From NCBI RefSeq assembly GCF_964204645.1, contig NC_134033.1, positions 14,448,155 to 14,512,154 on the forward strand: DNA of 64,000 nucleotides. Reading direction: 5' to 3'. Positions 1 to 13,743 of the stretch are shown piece after piece (the stretch's first letter is position 1; the number at the start of each line of letters is the position of its first letter). The notes under the pieces are model-generated. The model had not been told where the DNA came from. It saw only the letters and a program-made list of their open reading frames with translations, and ran no database searches. The stretch comes from Tubulanus polymorphus. Its lineage: Eukaryota; Nemertea; Palaeonemertea; Tubulaniformes; Tubulanidae. The translations under genes were made by a program, and so were the position numbers.

Positions 1-332
1 TAGATTTCCAATACCATCCAGAAAACGAAGTTATAATTCTAAATTCAAAAAAGTAACCAAATCTATAGACAATTAAAAAAGAGCCAAGTATGAAGATGGA
101 AATATGAAAATGATTCCACAAACTCATTTCCACATCAACGAATTGCCTTAGGCCGACATTTCTTTGCATTTCAGATTCAGTTTTTACGTAAATATTATTG
201 ATTTCCAATTACATCCAGAATGCCTTTAATGAATTCTGATTTTAGATTTAAAAAGATATTCGCCAAATCTATGGACGATTAGAGCCACGTAGGGAGCAGT
301 TAGAAATTGCAACGTCAGTAGAAGTTGATGGT
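1..332. other. Intergenic, upstream of GPCR 1
   Basis: No gene is recognised. The stretch is AT-rich and holds two loosely similar segments (around 10-60 and 205-270) with the shared words gatttccaat, catccagaa and ccaaatctat, so it looks like a decayed local duplication. No TATA box or splice signal decides where the receptor transcript starts. Confidence 0.4.
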
Positions 333-1535
333 TTGTTAGCAATGAGGAACAAAACTCTTCGTAGTGTAGATTGGCAGCAGTTTGTTCGAGACGCGGACGC
401 TTATCTGGATAGGTTACTCTCGCCGACCAGCAACAGAGCTCAACTTGTTTCGGAACTGATGATTCAGCCGATCGGTCTAGTCTTCAATATGTTTACAGTA
501 ATCATACTGATTAAATTGAGGAAAACTCGCAGCGTCCGTTCAACATTCGTCTATCTGATGACTTTAGCTGTCACTGATATATGTGTTGTATTTCGACAGA
601 TCGTTGTATATCCTCGTTCTCTAGTCGCTTGGATTCTGGAAGATCTGGCACTTTATCCAAATTGTCATAATATCGTTATCGAACGTCGTTCACTTATTCT
701 TACAGGAGATTGTCCCGCTGTTCTCTACTATTACCACTACGTGTTTAACTATATTTTCTTACAGCGTTTCCCAGTTTTTAAATTCTTTGACACCATTTTA
801 AGGGTCACTGTTATTACGGTCAATAACTGGACGGTCACGGTTATAGCGTTAGAGCGTTTCGTTTCTGTACGGGCGCCGCTTTTCCACATGAAGCATTTTA
901 CGAATCGCAGACGGATCAAACTCATAATTGTCATTGTGGTCATGAGTTTTTTGATTCAAATTCAGCCAGTTGTTCTAGATAATCGTTTATTGTTATTCAC
1001 ATATACAGATATAAATGAAACGTTTCCGTTTTGGGATTACCGGAGACTCGTTCCAAGAGTGGCTTATGACTACGGCGCCCTTGTCACTGTAACTCTATTC
1101 TTGTCTGATGTTATACCAGTAGTACTGATCACTGGTCTATCTATTGGCACCATCAGCTTCGTACGCCGAATGAATAACACTGACATGACATCATCAACCC
1201 GTCAAAACAAAAGCGCAAATAAGACATTGTTTTATGTTGTTATTACCTTCCTGGTTATCATCGGCCCATTGGCCGTATTAGACATATTGCGATATCTTGG
1301 ACTTTCTTTTGAGACCAAGCTATACCCAGCCCCATCACCTTGGACCAGACAAAGAGCATATTTGGCTATCTATCTAATGATCGTTCCCGATAGAATTTTT
1401 CTCTTGATGTACTGTATCGACAAGAAGCTTGTCTATTGTGTCAACTTCTTCATATATGTCGGAACGATTCCTGTCTTCTGGCCAACGTTTAAGAAATTGT
1501 TTTTCAAACGGCCAAAATGTCGGGTAATTCATTAA
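333..1535 (+). CDS. Rhodopsin-type (class A) G-protein-coupled receptor 1
   Basis: A single uninterrupted 400-residue reading frame for a seven-helix membrane receptor that would couple an extracellular ligand to G proteins. TM1 is about residues 44-62, TM2 70-92, TM3 150-175 ending in ERF in the DRY position (residues 174-176), TM4 195-215, TM5 248-275, TM6 299-320 and TM7 about 365-385, with NFFIY (371-375) in place of NPxxY. The C-terminal tail is short and basic. N-glycosylation sequons occur at N6 and in the loop before TM5 (INET). The divergent signatures and lack of introns fit the peptide-receptor-like expansions of invertebrates; the ligand cannot be read. A second ATG three codons in (342) is an alternative start. 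It resembles GPCR 2 at 60.3 kb in length and in the NFFxY of TM7. Confidence 0.85.
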   Translation: MLAMRNKTLRSVDWQQFVRDADAYLDRLLSPTSNRAQLVSELMIQPIGLVFNMFTVIILIKLRKTRSVRSTFVYLMTLAVTDICVVFRQIVVYPRSLVAWILEDLALYPNCHNIVIERRSLILTGDCPAVLYYYHYVFNYIFLQRFPVFKFFDTILRVTVITVNNWTVTVIALERFVSVRAPLFHMKHFTNRRRIKLIIVIVVMSFLIQIQPVVLDNRLLLFTYTDINETFPFWDYRRLVPRVAYDYGALVTVTLFLSDVIPVVLITGLSIGTISFVRRMNNTDMTSSTRQNKSANKTLFYVVITFLVIIGPLAVLDILRYLGLSFETKLYPAPSPWTRQRAYLAIYLMIVPDRIFLLMYCIDKKLVYCVNFFIYVGTIPVFWPTFKKLFFKRPKCRVIH

Positions 1536-2366
1536 TGACCTGAGCTATACCCAGGGAGAGTGGATTTGTAGTTTTAGAAGAACCAACGACGCCGTTGAAT
1601 CAGAAATATTCTACATGAGAGTTACACATTTCGGTAAAATACGTGTACTTATCTTAGATATTTGTAAATATTGTATGGTGAAAATCACTTATGTAGTCTT
1701 ATTAGTCACACATATACAACATTTAGCATAAACACTTGAAACGCGATTCATATGCGAGGGATAGATTGATTTAATGGCAAAGACGGAGTAAAAATATAAT
1801 CATTGGTTTTCATTTGAACAATGATTGAAATTCAAATAACATAACTGAAGGATCGAGTGTTGTAGACCGGCAAACTATTCGCATTTGATGGATGTTTGTT
1901 AAAAATATGTTGTTAATCATTGGTGGTTCATAAACTGCTTCAATAACAAGATCGAATCTGGTTGTTTAATGTTGATCTATGATTGTTTATGTATGGTAAA
2001 CGTTGTGTGTGTCTTATGCTATCGTATGGATGTTTCCAAAATGAAATCCTAATGAAAGTTTTCATTTACAACTAAAAAAGACAAAGGCGTTGTTTTGATT
2101 TTAGCGTATCAGTTTCATATCCTTGCGAAAGAAAATGAATTGGTACATATTTTATGGATATGGAACGGGGTATTTTGATTATTAACCTGCAGTTCATTGC
2201 ACACAGAATTATCATGGTATAAGTGAAACAAAGAAAGTGGTCCATTTTTCTGCCGCCTTGCTGCCATTTCGTTTTTTGATCGACCCCATTGTTTTCTTTA
2301 CTGTGTATAACACTAAAGAAGTTACGTGCACCTGACTAACTAATCGAATATGCAAAAACGGCCATA
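1536..2366. other. Intergenic, nothing recognised
   Basis: AT-rich sequence downstream of GPCR 1. I see no coding exon, RNA gene or clear repeat here. Confidence 0.4.
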
Positions 2367-2728
2367 TACGGAAGCCCCTAGGTGACATATGAGATAATTT
2401 TTTTCATAATTTCGACTTACTAAGTCGAATTTCGACATAATAAGTAGAATTTCGTGTTAATTAAGTCGAATTTCGACTTAATAAGTCGAATTTCGTGTTA
2501 ATTAAGTCGAATTTCGAATTTCGACTTAATAAGTCGAAATTCGACATGAAAATAAAACTCGAAATTCGACTTAATTAACACGAAATTCGACTTATTATGT
2601 CGAAATTCGACTTATTAAGTCGAAATTCGACTTATTATGTCGAAATTCGACTTATTATGTCGAAATTCGACTTAATAAGTCGAAATTATGAAAAAAATTA
2701 TCTCATATGTCACCTAGGGGCTTCCGTA
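2367..2728. mobile_element. Foldback MITE with TA target duplication and AATTTCGACTTA-type core
   Basis: Perfect terminal inverted repeats start cggaagcccctaggtgacat at 2369 and end with the complement at 2726, both flanked by TA (2367-2368 and 2727-2728). Inside the roughly 50-bp termini the element is almost entirely made of the short palindromic word TTCGACTTAATAAGTCGAA and variants, first in one orientation and then the other, so the whole element can fold on itself. TA flanks and long inverted termini fit a non-autonomous Tc1/mariner-type MITE. There is no coding capacity. Confidence 0.75.
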
Positions 2729-2987
2729 GCCCATAAGCCCGTGAATACCTAGGTAAAAATATAGAAATACTGAACATACGTACGCGATCTGAGTGGACAT
2801 TTTTCGTAAAGCAAGATAGAAAAAAGACTTTTTTCTTGATATGGACTGATTTATTCACATTTATAGTTATATCATGATGAACATGTTGGTATTGGGTACA
2901 AATATATTCGTCGATCGGTTATTACATGTATACATCGAAATATTGTAGGATTTATAGTAATTGATATAAATGAAATATGGTCTTTTG

Positions 2988-3470
2988 GGGGGGGGGGGGT
3001 TAGAGCTAGTGGACAGGAGATAGTTAGTTGAAATAACGTACGTTCATCATTTTGTTCCAGTTGTATGAATCCATTTTACTGGATACAGATTCAACTGATT
3101 TCCCATAGTTATTTTGCTTGTGGGTCACGGCCGAGTAAAAAGCATTCACTACAATAATTGATTGCTTTTAGGGCATCAGCTGTTTTATCCATTATTTACA
3201 TTATAACCAATAACATTTAATGTTAACTAATACATGACACTTATTGTGCGAAGTTATCCATAACTGACGTTTGGCAATGTCGTCCCTGAACTTGCCCAGA
3301 ATTGTAATTCAAAACCAATTACACCAAATCACAAACAATGCACACGCGTCCGTCGTCCCAAAGCTGATTATGTTGACAACATATTTACGTACAAATTGTA
3401 ATCATTGTAAGATATGTATGTATGTATGTATGTATATATGTATGTATATATTTATATATGTTATGTACAA
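2988..3470. repeat. Homopolymer G run and (TATG)n microsatellite region
   Basis: A run of about 12 G lies near 2988-2999 and a tatg/tata microsatellite at about 3414-3462. The rest of 2729-3562 shows no gene; open frames across the microsatellite are repeat artefacts. Confidence 0.6.
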
Positions 3471-3562
3471 AATGGAGGAGAAAATCAGGTCGACGATGAT
3501 GGCGATGAAAAATGTAAAACTGAGAGAATTCGATCGGGCATTTTCTTTTTCGTCCGGATTTC

Positions 3563-6500
3563 CTAAACCTGAGCTGGGGGCGGTTTGTATCGATAATCGT
3601 TTGTATTGCGTTGATTTTTGCACATTACAGTCACAAGTACGACTAATAAAACACACAGAAACACGGATAAACCGATAAACGACCACATTTCAGTCGAGTA
3701 AACTTTCCGTTGTCCTAACACGCTTGCTGCCTCCATTTTTTGTAAAAGTCGCGGAACCAACCTGTTCCAAAATGTCACCCAATGCAGCCGTAAATGTTGG
3801 TCCATCCGGCAAGTGCTGCCCTCTATAACTAAATGATCGGATGTCCGCGGTTTAAATTGTTCCCATTTTATATCCTCGATGAATCTGCTATCAGCCGTGG
3901 GATTACTACAAAATATAACAACAGCACAAAGATTATTCGTGGACGAGCAGAAATCCAACAGTTGCTTGCAGTTTCTGAAACAATGCGAATACACTTATAG
4001 CCCAGATTATCAAGGACCTCTCATGATCGTATCCACCATAAAATCATTGGCCCTAAAGTTCGATAAGTACACTAAACCCTCGAAATCTCGATCAATCAGG
4101 ATTTAAACGGTATAGCGTATGGTGGTAGATGTATATCGTGGATTACATTTCACTGGTTCCAACACAAAATCAAATGCTCCGTGCACGGATAAAAAAAGAT
4201 TATTTTTTCCTCTTTTCTAGGGCTGCTTTCTTGTATAAGCTAAATGTTGCTTCAAAGCAGTCCCTCATTTGATATTATTACATCTTTGATGCATTTCCTT
4301 ATTCATTAATTTTGTAAAAATGTTTACTTGAAAATAAATCAAATCAAATCAAATCAAATCAAAGGGCCGATGGCTTATCGGGGTCCGTGTATCAGGGATT
4401 GACTGTATAGTTGTTATACTTCTTCAATCAACACTATCTTATGTGTTTAGATTTAAATGATTGGAATAAGTAAATAGCGACGCATTTAGAGATACCCTAC
4501 CTGTATTTGGCAAAGTTAGTCCACAGCTTCATCATTCGTTTACTGACCAGTCTGTCAGCAGCCGTGAAGTTACCTAAAACCCACAAATTCCTGATCACGT
4601 TACTGGAGAACGGAGCTCCGAACACGTAGTTCAATTCACTTTCGTGATAACTATAATTGTACGCCCATATTCTCGGGTGTTCGTGGAGCGGCGCGTCGAC
4701 CGGTATCGTCGCCTCTCGGATGTAGTCGAACGTGTAGAAGTAGAGCGGCGTCCGATGTCTGGCGAAGTGTTCCGACATCTGGACAGTGGGCGCCACCATC
4801 GATACGTCCGTAAAAAACTGAAACGTTGAAAATATTGTATCAATCATTATTTTCTAATTTGCGTGTATTTGAGGACGTTTTCTATTGATACAGAAAACCG
4901 TCTTCGGATCAAAGCTTTTGATGATCTTTGAAATGATTCAATTAAAGATAAAGGACAAGTGCGGAATATGTTTACTAGCGAAGTTTTTGGGAGTCCTCGA
5001 TAATTGAGTGCCCACACTTGAATTGTTTGAATTGTTTACTTGTACTGATTATTGTTTGGCTTTCATAATGCCATAAATCCCCATAAAATAGTTGCGAAAT
5101 TTCGTTGTTCGCTGGCTTCACTGCCATCGATCTGATTCGTCCGCTCTTTGAGAACTTAATTTTTGCCAGCGGAAACTTATGTTTGTAATAGAACAACCTC
5201 GACTTCCATTTCCCTCACAGCTGTAGCAATGGAGTCCGCCACAATCCGTTTGTTCTACGAAGGCTCTTTAACCACCCTTAACCAATTTGGCACGGTGGTC
5301 GACTCCGAAAGAGAACGAATGTCAGATTAAATAAGCTGGGTCATATTTTTTTCCCTTTCTACCGTGGAGTACAGCACAATGGATGCTACACTGCACTTAA
5401 CTGAGATCTCACTCCGGTACAAGCTATTGAGCTATCAACGACGCTATCGCGATGAGAAGATGCGATCTTTTAATTTCCGGATCATTCGATACCAACTTGG
5501 TAATGCAATCAGTAATTGATCCTCATCTACCGATGTACGGGAGATAATTAAACGCCGTGACCTGCCGGAAGTTGCGACGACTACTTGTCGTCTGTTAACC
5601 TTTGTTTAACCGACAGCCGATTCAAATTGGCGTGACGTCATTGATACTTTTTATTAGGTTTAGTTTTCATCAAACACTCTCTGACGTCTTTCTGTGACTT
5701 GTAAGCGAGATTTAGCTAGAATTTCCAATTGAATTTGATCCTTTTGGTTCAATAGAATTTATCTATTCATTTATTCGTTTAGCACAATACTTAATTGAGT
5801 CGTACGAGGGCCGTTTTAACCCGCTGGTGTCGAATCAGTAAACCTGCAAACAATATTTGTACTTTGAAAACTAGATTTATCAAAGTTAGTACGACTAGTG
5901 CATAATTAGCTTCATCATGTAAAATGAGCGACTCGCCACCCGATGCAGCTGTGGCTTACTAATAGCGAAAGATCGTATTTTCCTACCAACTCTATTTTAG
6001 CCTACAAAGTACTATCAGTCTTCAAGTTTACTGATTGAATTCAATATTGTTCAACCTTCGATCGGAATCATTAGCCTTACGTGCCATAAACACTATACGA
6101 AGAATGGGGTGCATCATACATGTATCATCAAGTGAGCGAATGAATCGAAGAACGCCATTTTCAAATGAGACCACCATCAGAGGTCACATTTTGCTAAATC
6201 TCTACAAAATATACGTTACTACATGGACGGATATATGCCGACGGATACCTGTATATATTGTTCCCTGTTGGACATCGGATTGTTCGGCTGCGTCCAATTC
6301 GTGTATTCAAATAAGATGACGTCGACTAGGTCACGTGGCCATTCGAATCGTACCGTGGTGACGTATTCAATCGCCAGCTCGTAGGTCGTCCGGTCGAATC
6401 CTTTCGAAAAGTCGTCTGAAACTGAATTTATAACTGTTCGCCTTTGAATAAGTACCCGTTCTGCGAATAAACCCTACGAAATCGTTGCTACCTTACTTAG

Positions 6501-8629
6501 ATCGTGGTCGAAGTCCTCCAGGAACCAGCCCATATTTTTGGCCCATTCGTGTTTCGTCGTGCCGGCCATCACCGGAACTTTGTTGAACAGGCCGCCTTTT
6601 AGTAACATGTCGACGCTAGATGGCAGCACATGACCGTCGATCCACGGCTTTAAATCGGTCGCTGATGGCGTTATTCTCGGAAACTGTGACCACCCCCAAG
6701 AACAATGCAAAGTAACTCGATTATCGTTGTCAACAATATCAGGATCATTCAAAGCCTAACGCGCACGAGGCAGGGAACCCGAAAACAGGAAACAAGGAAC
6801 TTGTTTCCGCACGTTTCGCTCTGTCCAGTGCGTTAACGATGTTTCATTGTTTCCACATGTTTCCCGTCGTCGTATGCGTTTGGCTAAAATGAAGCTGGAT
6901 GTACCAGGGGTTTGGCCCCGGTTTTCTCGGAGCCCCGAAGTGTGTTACGTGTAGGTTACTGTGCTGCCGTCCCCTTCAATTATATCATTTTGATTTTTTC
7001 TTTTATCTTACCCTTATCCACATTGTGTGTACTTTATTGACTTCATACTCGAAGTTTTTTATCGTAAAATTTTAGAGCTCAATAAATTTCTATTGTATTG
7101 TACTTTATTGTATTGTGTACCTACTCTATGTTCGAAGAATTTTATCCAAGGCGTCGTTTTCAGGCATCGTTTTATTTCGGCCATCTCGTCGTGTTTACAG
7201 TCGACGATGTTAGCCACCTCGTAGAAATAGGAACTAAGATCAGTGGATTCTTTATGGACGGCCCAGAATGAGTTCATCGCACCGCTTTCTATAATTGCTC
7301 GATGAAATAAACCTGAATACGAACAAAAAAGTATTTTGAGGAGAAGAGAACACGGTGTGCGTGGATTCAATATGACTACTGCACTATGGTGTCGTTAGTA
7401 AACACGATTGACCAAATGACTAGAATTATTGGTCTTGCAATACTCCTCTAACCACCAGTGCTAGGAGGGGGCCTTGCCATACATACCAACAAAAGTTAAT
7501 CGTGGGGATTACATACTTCGAGAGTAAGCCATCTAAACAAATCATCTCAAGTCAAAAACGCTAATGGCTGGTAGAAAACTATAGTTGGACAAGAAGTTAC
7601 TGATCCGAAAAGCTGAATTCCAAATATTGGGCCAAATGATTGCTTCGTTATCAATATTGCTGTGTGGTGGCGCCACCGTGCATCTGGCGGGATCTTCGTC
7701 AACCAAATTCGGATTATGGAATTTTACAATTGAAGAAACTTATTTACAATCATATTTACATAAACGTCCTTACCCATTGGCAACCGCAAGCGTAGATGCC
7801 AAGCTGCTGGACTGGGATATCTTGTGAATAAGATCGGTCATTAAGTTCAGCTAACTTATACTAAACCATCGTTTACCTTTTGACATCGGAGAAATCGTAA
7901 GCAGTCCGACGCTGGCGCCACCTGCGCTGTTTCCGAAAATCGTCACTTGATTTCTATCTCCCCGAAACGCGTATATATTCTCCTGTATCCACTTCAGCGC
8001 GAATATCTGGTCGGACAAGCCGTAATTGCCGGCCATATTTTTATCGCCGGTCGTCAGGAATCCTGCAATATTACGAACAAATAAAGCAAGGCGTTATTTC
8101 TCGGCGAATCGACGGAGGCGCTATCTCGACCGCGCACGCGTTCCTGAATCATAATCGCGCGCATATAGTCAAGAGTCGCCGACCTCCGACGACGACGACG
8201 ACAACCGACGACGAGCTGAGAGAGAGAAAAAAAATAGAAACGACACGATCGTTCGACAGAATTATTGAACACGCTCGAATAGGCTTCGTCGTTTAGAGTC
8301 GATTTAACGGAACTCGGGTGAAAGAAACGAGAAAATAGCCTGCTGTATTTTATCACCGCGCACAGGTAGTTATCGAGATGGTTAATGACTCGATGACGGC
8401 GCGGACGAGTATATACGCGTTCACGATCGACAGTCACCCGTGAAATTAGAGATATTACTCGTGTATGATTTTTGATAGATTTTCTCTTGATTTGCGCTGG
8501 TTAAGAATTTCGTAGCCTTTTCCGTACGTAATACGTTCAGAGCCGACTTTATACAAATTCAAAAGATTAAAAGCAAACTTTATTAAGAAAGAACGAAGGA
8601 CACGATCGAACTCTCTCTCTCCCTCTCTT

Positions 8630-8664
<35 letters not shown>

Positions 8665-11379
8665 CCTTCTCAAGTTGTAAATTTGGTTTTAATCAAATAA
8701 TCCACTCTCCATGTCTGAGTGTGGCTATTCTACTTTCAAGATCTTTAATTCTAATCAAATCGAAGAAATTTGCTTTTTTATCCATGTTTTTCGTGAAATG
8801 TGAATAGGCATATCTCAATAGGAAGTCAAGTGTTGAGTTTGGGTTGAGTTTTATTTGAAATGACCAAATGAATTCCAGCAGTTGAATGTGCATTTAACCT
8901 AGGTCACGCCGACTGAATCTTGCAGGCGCCTTGTCGCACCTGTCGCCGCGGCTGTCACATTACATACCTAAGACTCCGAGACGATAATTTAGAGTTATCA
9001 CGACGACTCCATATTGCGCGAGCACGTGGCCATCATAGTCACCCCCAGCGCCACCGCTGTAAGAACCGCCATGGATGTACAGCATCACTGGATAGCGGGC
9101 GTTAGGGCGGTCAATCTGCAAACATGAAGAGACATTACTGAAAACGAAGGGGCAAACCATCGGTGTAACAAGTTAGTGGTGTGCTGGGATAAATAGGACA
9201 CAGTCAAAGGGCCGCACGTAGAGAAGATATCAAGAATACGTTAAGAATGGGAAGCGTTTTGTTAGGATTCGAGCTCAACGACGATTCGGAGTACTAGGCA
9301 AGCAACCCGGGGAACTAGCTCAGATGGTAGAGCGCTCGCTTAGCATGCGAGAGGTACCGGGATCGATGCCCGGGTTCTCCACATATTTTTTTTTTATGTG
9401 TCGACTCAACGACAATCCGAAAGGAAAGTGCACGGGGAACCTACGAGAGGCAGCGGGGTCGTCCATTTTGTCCCTTTTAGTTTACCTGGAAAGGGCTGTA
9501 TATATTGACGTATAGACAATCCTCACTTCGGTCGTCTTCTAGGTCCGGATTCAACAGTTGAGGACATCTTCGAGGTAATTTCGTTGCGTCTAATACTTGC
9601 GTCCACGGCCGGCATCGCTCCGGATTCTGAAATAATATTACACGAATATATGTCAGGACAAAACGCGGTAGAACAAACACCTGATGACGCGCCCTCATGG
9701 TGGTGCGAATAAATATTCAATTGTGTGCTTGAATCTACAATCAAACTCGCGCATCTCCTCATGGTATTAGCCACCACAGCACCAAAGCTGTCCTTACTTT
9801 TTTGAGTTCAAATTTTATTTCCAATTCAATTTACTAAGTGTACGGCAAGCCATCAAATTCGAAAAGGTCATCGACATAATGACGGTCACAACTTCAACGA
9901 CTAAAGCAAGTTTGACTGGTATATTTACCTCGAATCTGAGCTCATCAACTGGAGGTTGTGCGTATGGAACACCGAGGAAGATGTCAACGGTTTCTGTCAC
10001 TTCACCTGTTCCGAGGGATAGAAATGAATTCAGACAGGCTGAGAGCAACCATCATCATTAGACATTATTTCATAACGCGCCGTCGATATACACGTCAGTG
10101 ACCGCAGGAATGGGGCAGAAATCCAGGGTTTGGTTTATAGTGTATCTTAAACCCTGATGCATAGGTGAACCATAGGTGGGGCTGGGTTTATAGATTTTGG
10201 TATCTACTTGATGATAAAAATGCTAATAATAATTGTCATTTATAGCTAGGCGCAGGTATCCCAACCAGTGTCAGTTCAAATGCGCTACAAATTCGGTATT
10301 TTTACCCCCAGCCTCCGGTCATCTCATATATCAGTATCATATACTTGAATCCGGAGGCTAACTCAATTCATTCTCAATTCAGCTAACCCGTCGAGTTGAT
10401 GCGAGTCTATGAAACCGGACCCAGGTGTCTCCCGCCTTCCCATTTAGGTCGGCCAGTTTGTTAAGACGTCAATTTGAAACCTTTGACACGCCTCAACCGA
10501 GAAACAGAACCTCTCGTATACCACCTCGTTGTTTTGGCGGCTCTTTTCCATCCCGCCTTTTCTTTTTAACTTCACTTTCTGATTTTCCTTGATTCATATC
10601 AGATGAGGTTCAGCCGATTGACAAATAGTTTTGAGAGAAATCGTGTGGGTGTGTGAACGCATGGGTAAAGAGTGAAGTGGGAATTCTGGTTCCTGCCGCT
10701 ACTAGTGATAACTTTCAAAAGGCTCACTCTGCCACATCCTCCCTCTGCAGGGACTCGAACCTGATGGCATCGCTACACTCAGCCACGGCACGAACCCCTG
10801 CATCAGTAGACCGGGTGCGCAGGTACATGCGCAGCTTTCCGAACGAAAACTGGCAGCACCAATCAGATTGCTCGTTGTATAATCGTTGAGGCAAATTTCA
10901 AGGAAGAACTATAAATGGGAAAACCCGGGTTAAAATAAAACGGGATTTCTGATTGGCTAAAAATCACATCACCTGAACTGCGCATGTATCTGCGCTCACG
11001 GTCGATTATGGCATGGTTTCGTGCCGTGGCAATCTCGATGCCATCAGGTTCGAATCCCTACCGGGGGAGGATGACTCTGCCGGTGCGTATAATTCAATAT
11101 TTCATTGTTTCATTGTTCAGGTTATTTGATTTATAATTAAATGGCAAATCATAAATCGACAATAGGATAATCACTTCATCCTTTGAAGGCTGAAATATCG
11201 AAATATTCGTGAGCCGGTGCCGGTATCCGTCGACGCTTACCGATTCCATACTTCTTCGTCGTACGAGATCCTCTGATCTGACCGAATCGTGTCTCGATAA
11301 CTGCGTATTCCGACGTGCATTTCCCCACTAACAGAAACCATACAACTAAAAACCGCAGCAATTCAGATATCTTCACCAT
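3563..11379 (-). CDS. Membrane-anchored cholinesterase/carboxylesterase-like protein, 10 exons
   Basis: Exons (minus strand): 11379-11241, 10005-9929, 9626-9486, 9115-8968, 8062-7877, 7312-7125, 6683-6497, 6415-6249, 4817-4501, 3884-3563. All have GT-AG borders with matching phases, giving 623 residues. Exon 1 encodes a signal peptide (hydrophobic about 8-18). The alpha/beta-hydrolase core follows: [17 protein letters not shown], an oxyanion-region YIHGGSY, GNSAGG with nucleophile Ser214, acid Glu339 (TTKHEW) and His469 (SYHESEL..VFG). A single transmembrane helix (about 583-605) and an 18-residue cytosolic tail close the protein. Neuroligin-type adhesion proteins have a similar plan but lack the serine, so this one should be an active ectoesterase, substrate unknown. 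An acceptor site (ctttctag) directly abuts the ATG, so a noncoding 5' exon is likely upstream. The loop joining exons 9 and 10 is shorter than in acetylcholinesterases. Confidence 0.88.
4336..4364. repeat. (AAATC)n microsatellite
   Basis: Five to six copies of a 5-bp unit inside the last intron of the esterase gene. Confidence 0.8.
8609..8668. repeat. (CT)n / polypyrimidine tract
   Basis: A CT dinucleotide tract interrupted by a run of about nine C, located in intron 4 of the esterase gene. On the gene's own strand it reads as polypurine. Confidence 0.8.
9309..9381 (+). tRNA. tRNA-Ala (anticodon AGC)
   Basis: A 73-nt cloverleaf: acceptor stem GGGGAAC pairing with GTTCTCC, discriminator A, D-arm/A box TAGCTCAGATGG, anticodon stem CTCGC/GCGAG around loop TTAGCAT (AGC, alanine) and a T-arm with stem CCGGG/CCCGG around loop ATCGATG. 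An A at the first T-loop position is also known in animal tRNA-Ala(AGC) genes. A run of ten T starting a few bases after the gene is a Pol III terminator. It lies inside intron 3 of the esterase gene on the opposite strand. It looks intact and functional. Confidence 0.93.
9385..9394 (+). terminator. Pol III terminator of tRNA-Ala
   Basis: An uninterrupted T run begins a few bases after the tRNA discriminator base, the usual RNA polymerase III stop signal. Confidence 0.85.
10728..11085. mobile_element. Foldback element with tRNA B-box-like termini (copy 1)
   Basis: The left end reads cctccctctgcagggactcg and the right end its near-complement, ending tcgaatccctaccgggggag. The arms of about 60 bp contain ggttcgaatccc, a good Pol III B box, in both orientations, and cgtgccgtgg inside. 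The middle holds ccaatcagat and attggct, also inverted. A diverged second copy lies at 55.5 kb. It sits in the first intron of the esterase gene. Confidence 0.6.
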
Positions 11380-12356
<977 letters not shown>

Positions 12357-13743
12357 AATATACAAGATTAAAAACTTAAGCACTCATCACAGATTGAAAT
12401 ATTTATGAAAATCTCCTAAGAGTCCCTCTCAATGAAATTGAAAAATTGTCATTCGCTGAGCAAGTGGAATATACACGTTTATATACCTTACGACCCTGTA
12501 TCAAGTGCATACCTATCAGATTCGCGCGATGTCAAACGCAGATATCGCCCGAATCGTTTAAGGGTTCAATCAACGCCGATACTAACTTCACTATTCATCA
12601 CTTAGTCGGTTAATACCGCCGTAATACGCCGTAATACGCCGTAATACCTATAACCGAACGTCCGGGAATTAGGTCTATCGATCTTTCGGTTTATATACTG
12701 CGCGATTAAAGTAGTAGCGGGCATCCTCTGTCTCTCGGCAGGACGATAAACAATCGTCAGCTAGTAATGCGCTTTTTCTCCCCGAAGCCGACAAAAGCGG
12801 CGATTAACCATCGGTCGTGATCGTTAATAGACGGACCGTGACAATAAATCCTCGGCAAGGATCTGAAAACACGAACGCGAAGGCAGATTTCCCAGCGCCG
12901 TGTGGATACGGAACTACGTACACGCTCGGCAATCACGGAACGGCGCGAGGTCAGTCGAGATGAGGTATATATTATAATACGTACGACGAGGGACAAATTG
13001 CTCGCTGATAGATCTACGATTTACTACTTCCCCGCGAACTCGCCGACGATCACGATGTAGCGAACATCCATCAATGATACATTTTATCACTACTCGACGC
13101 TATTTTCAGCTATGACGCGAGGTTTACAAGCAACAAAGTGTTGATATAAAAATAAATCAGACGCTCTGAAATTGTTCATTACGATCTTAGCTACTTGAAG
13201 TTAATTGATTGATTGCAAAATTGATATAGAGAATTCATTCAAAGTTGTCAAGGGCGTCCCTAGGAGGGGGGTTTGGTAGTTGGAACGAACCCCCTTTTTG
13301 AATTTATAAACGTCGACGAACGTCGGCACATAGTCTGCATTTGCTAAATTAGCAAAATAAAATCGATACCCGCAAGTAAACGGTAACCAGTCTATCGGCC
13401 TCAGATTGCACCAGAATGCGCCTGCTTGCTTGAAATTTTCAAAAATTTTTCTGGGGGAGGAGGACCCTCTATTCCTAAAAACGAACTCCTCAAAGAAAAT
13501 CCTGGGAAAGCACATGGTTGTTCGTCGTCAAGTTCGCCTTGATGATTGTATACGTGTCTGTGACAGGTTAGAACTTATGTAGTATAAGTAAGGATGAGAG
13601 CGAAGTACGAGAAGGACAAATGAACGAATATGAAGAAGACCGACAATTCGAATTCTGTGCAATAGAATTATTAATCAGAATGGAATGATTCACCATCCCA
13701 TTTTTATGAATTAAGAAGTCGAGCAGTTCGAATGATTCCATCC

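Noticed and set aside
8054-8437. 127-codon minus-strand frame in esterase intron 4
   Set aside because: It directly precedes exon 5 but has Arg/Ser-rich random composition and is bypassed by a good donor/acceptor pair with agreeing phases.
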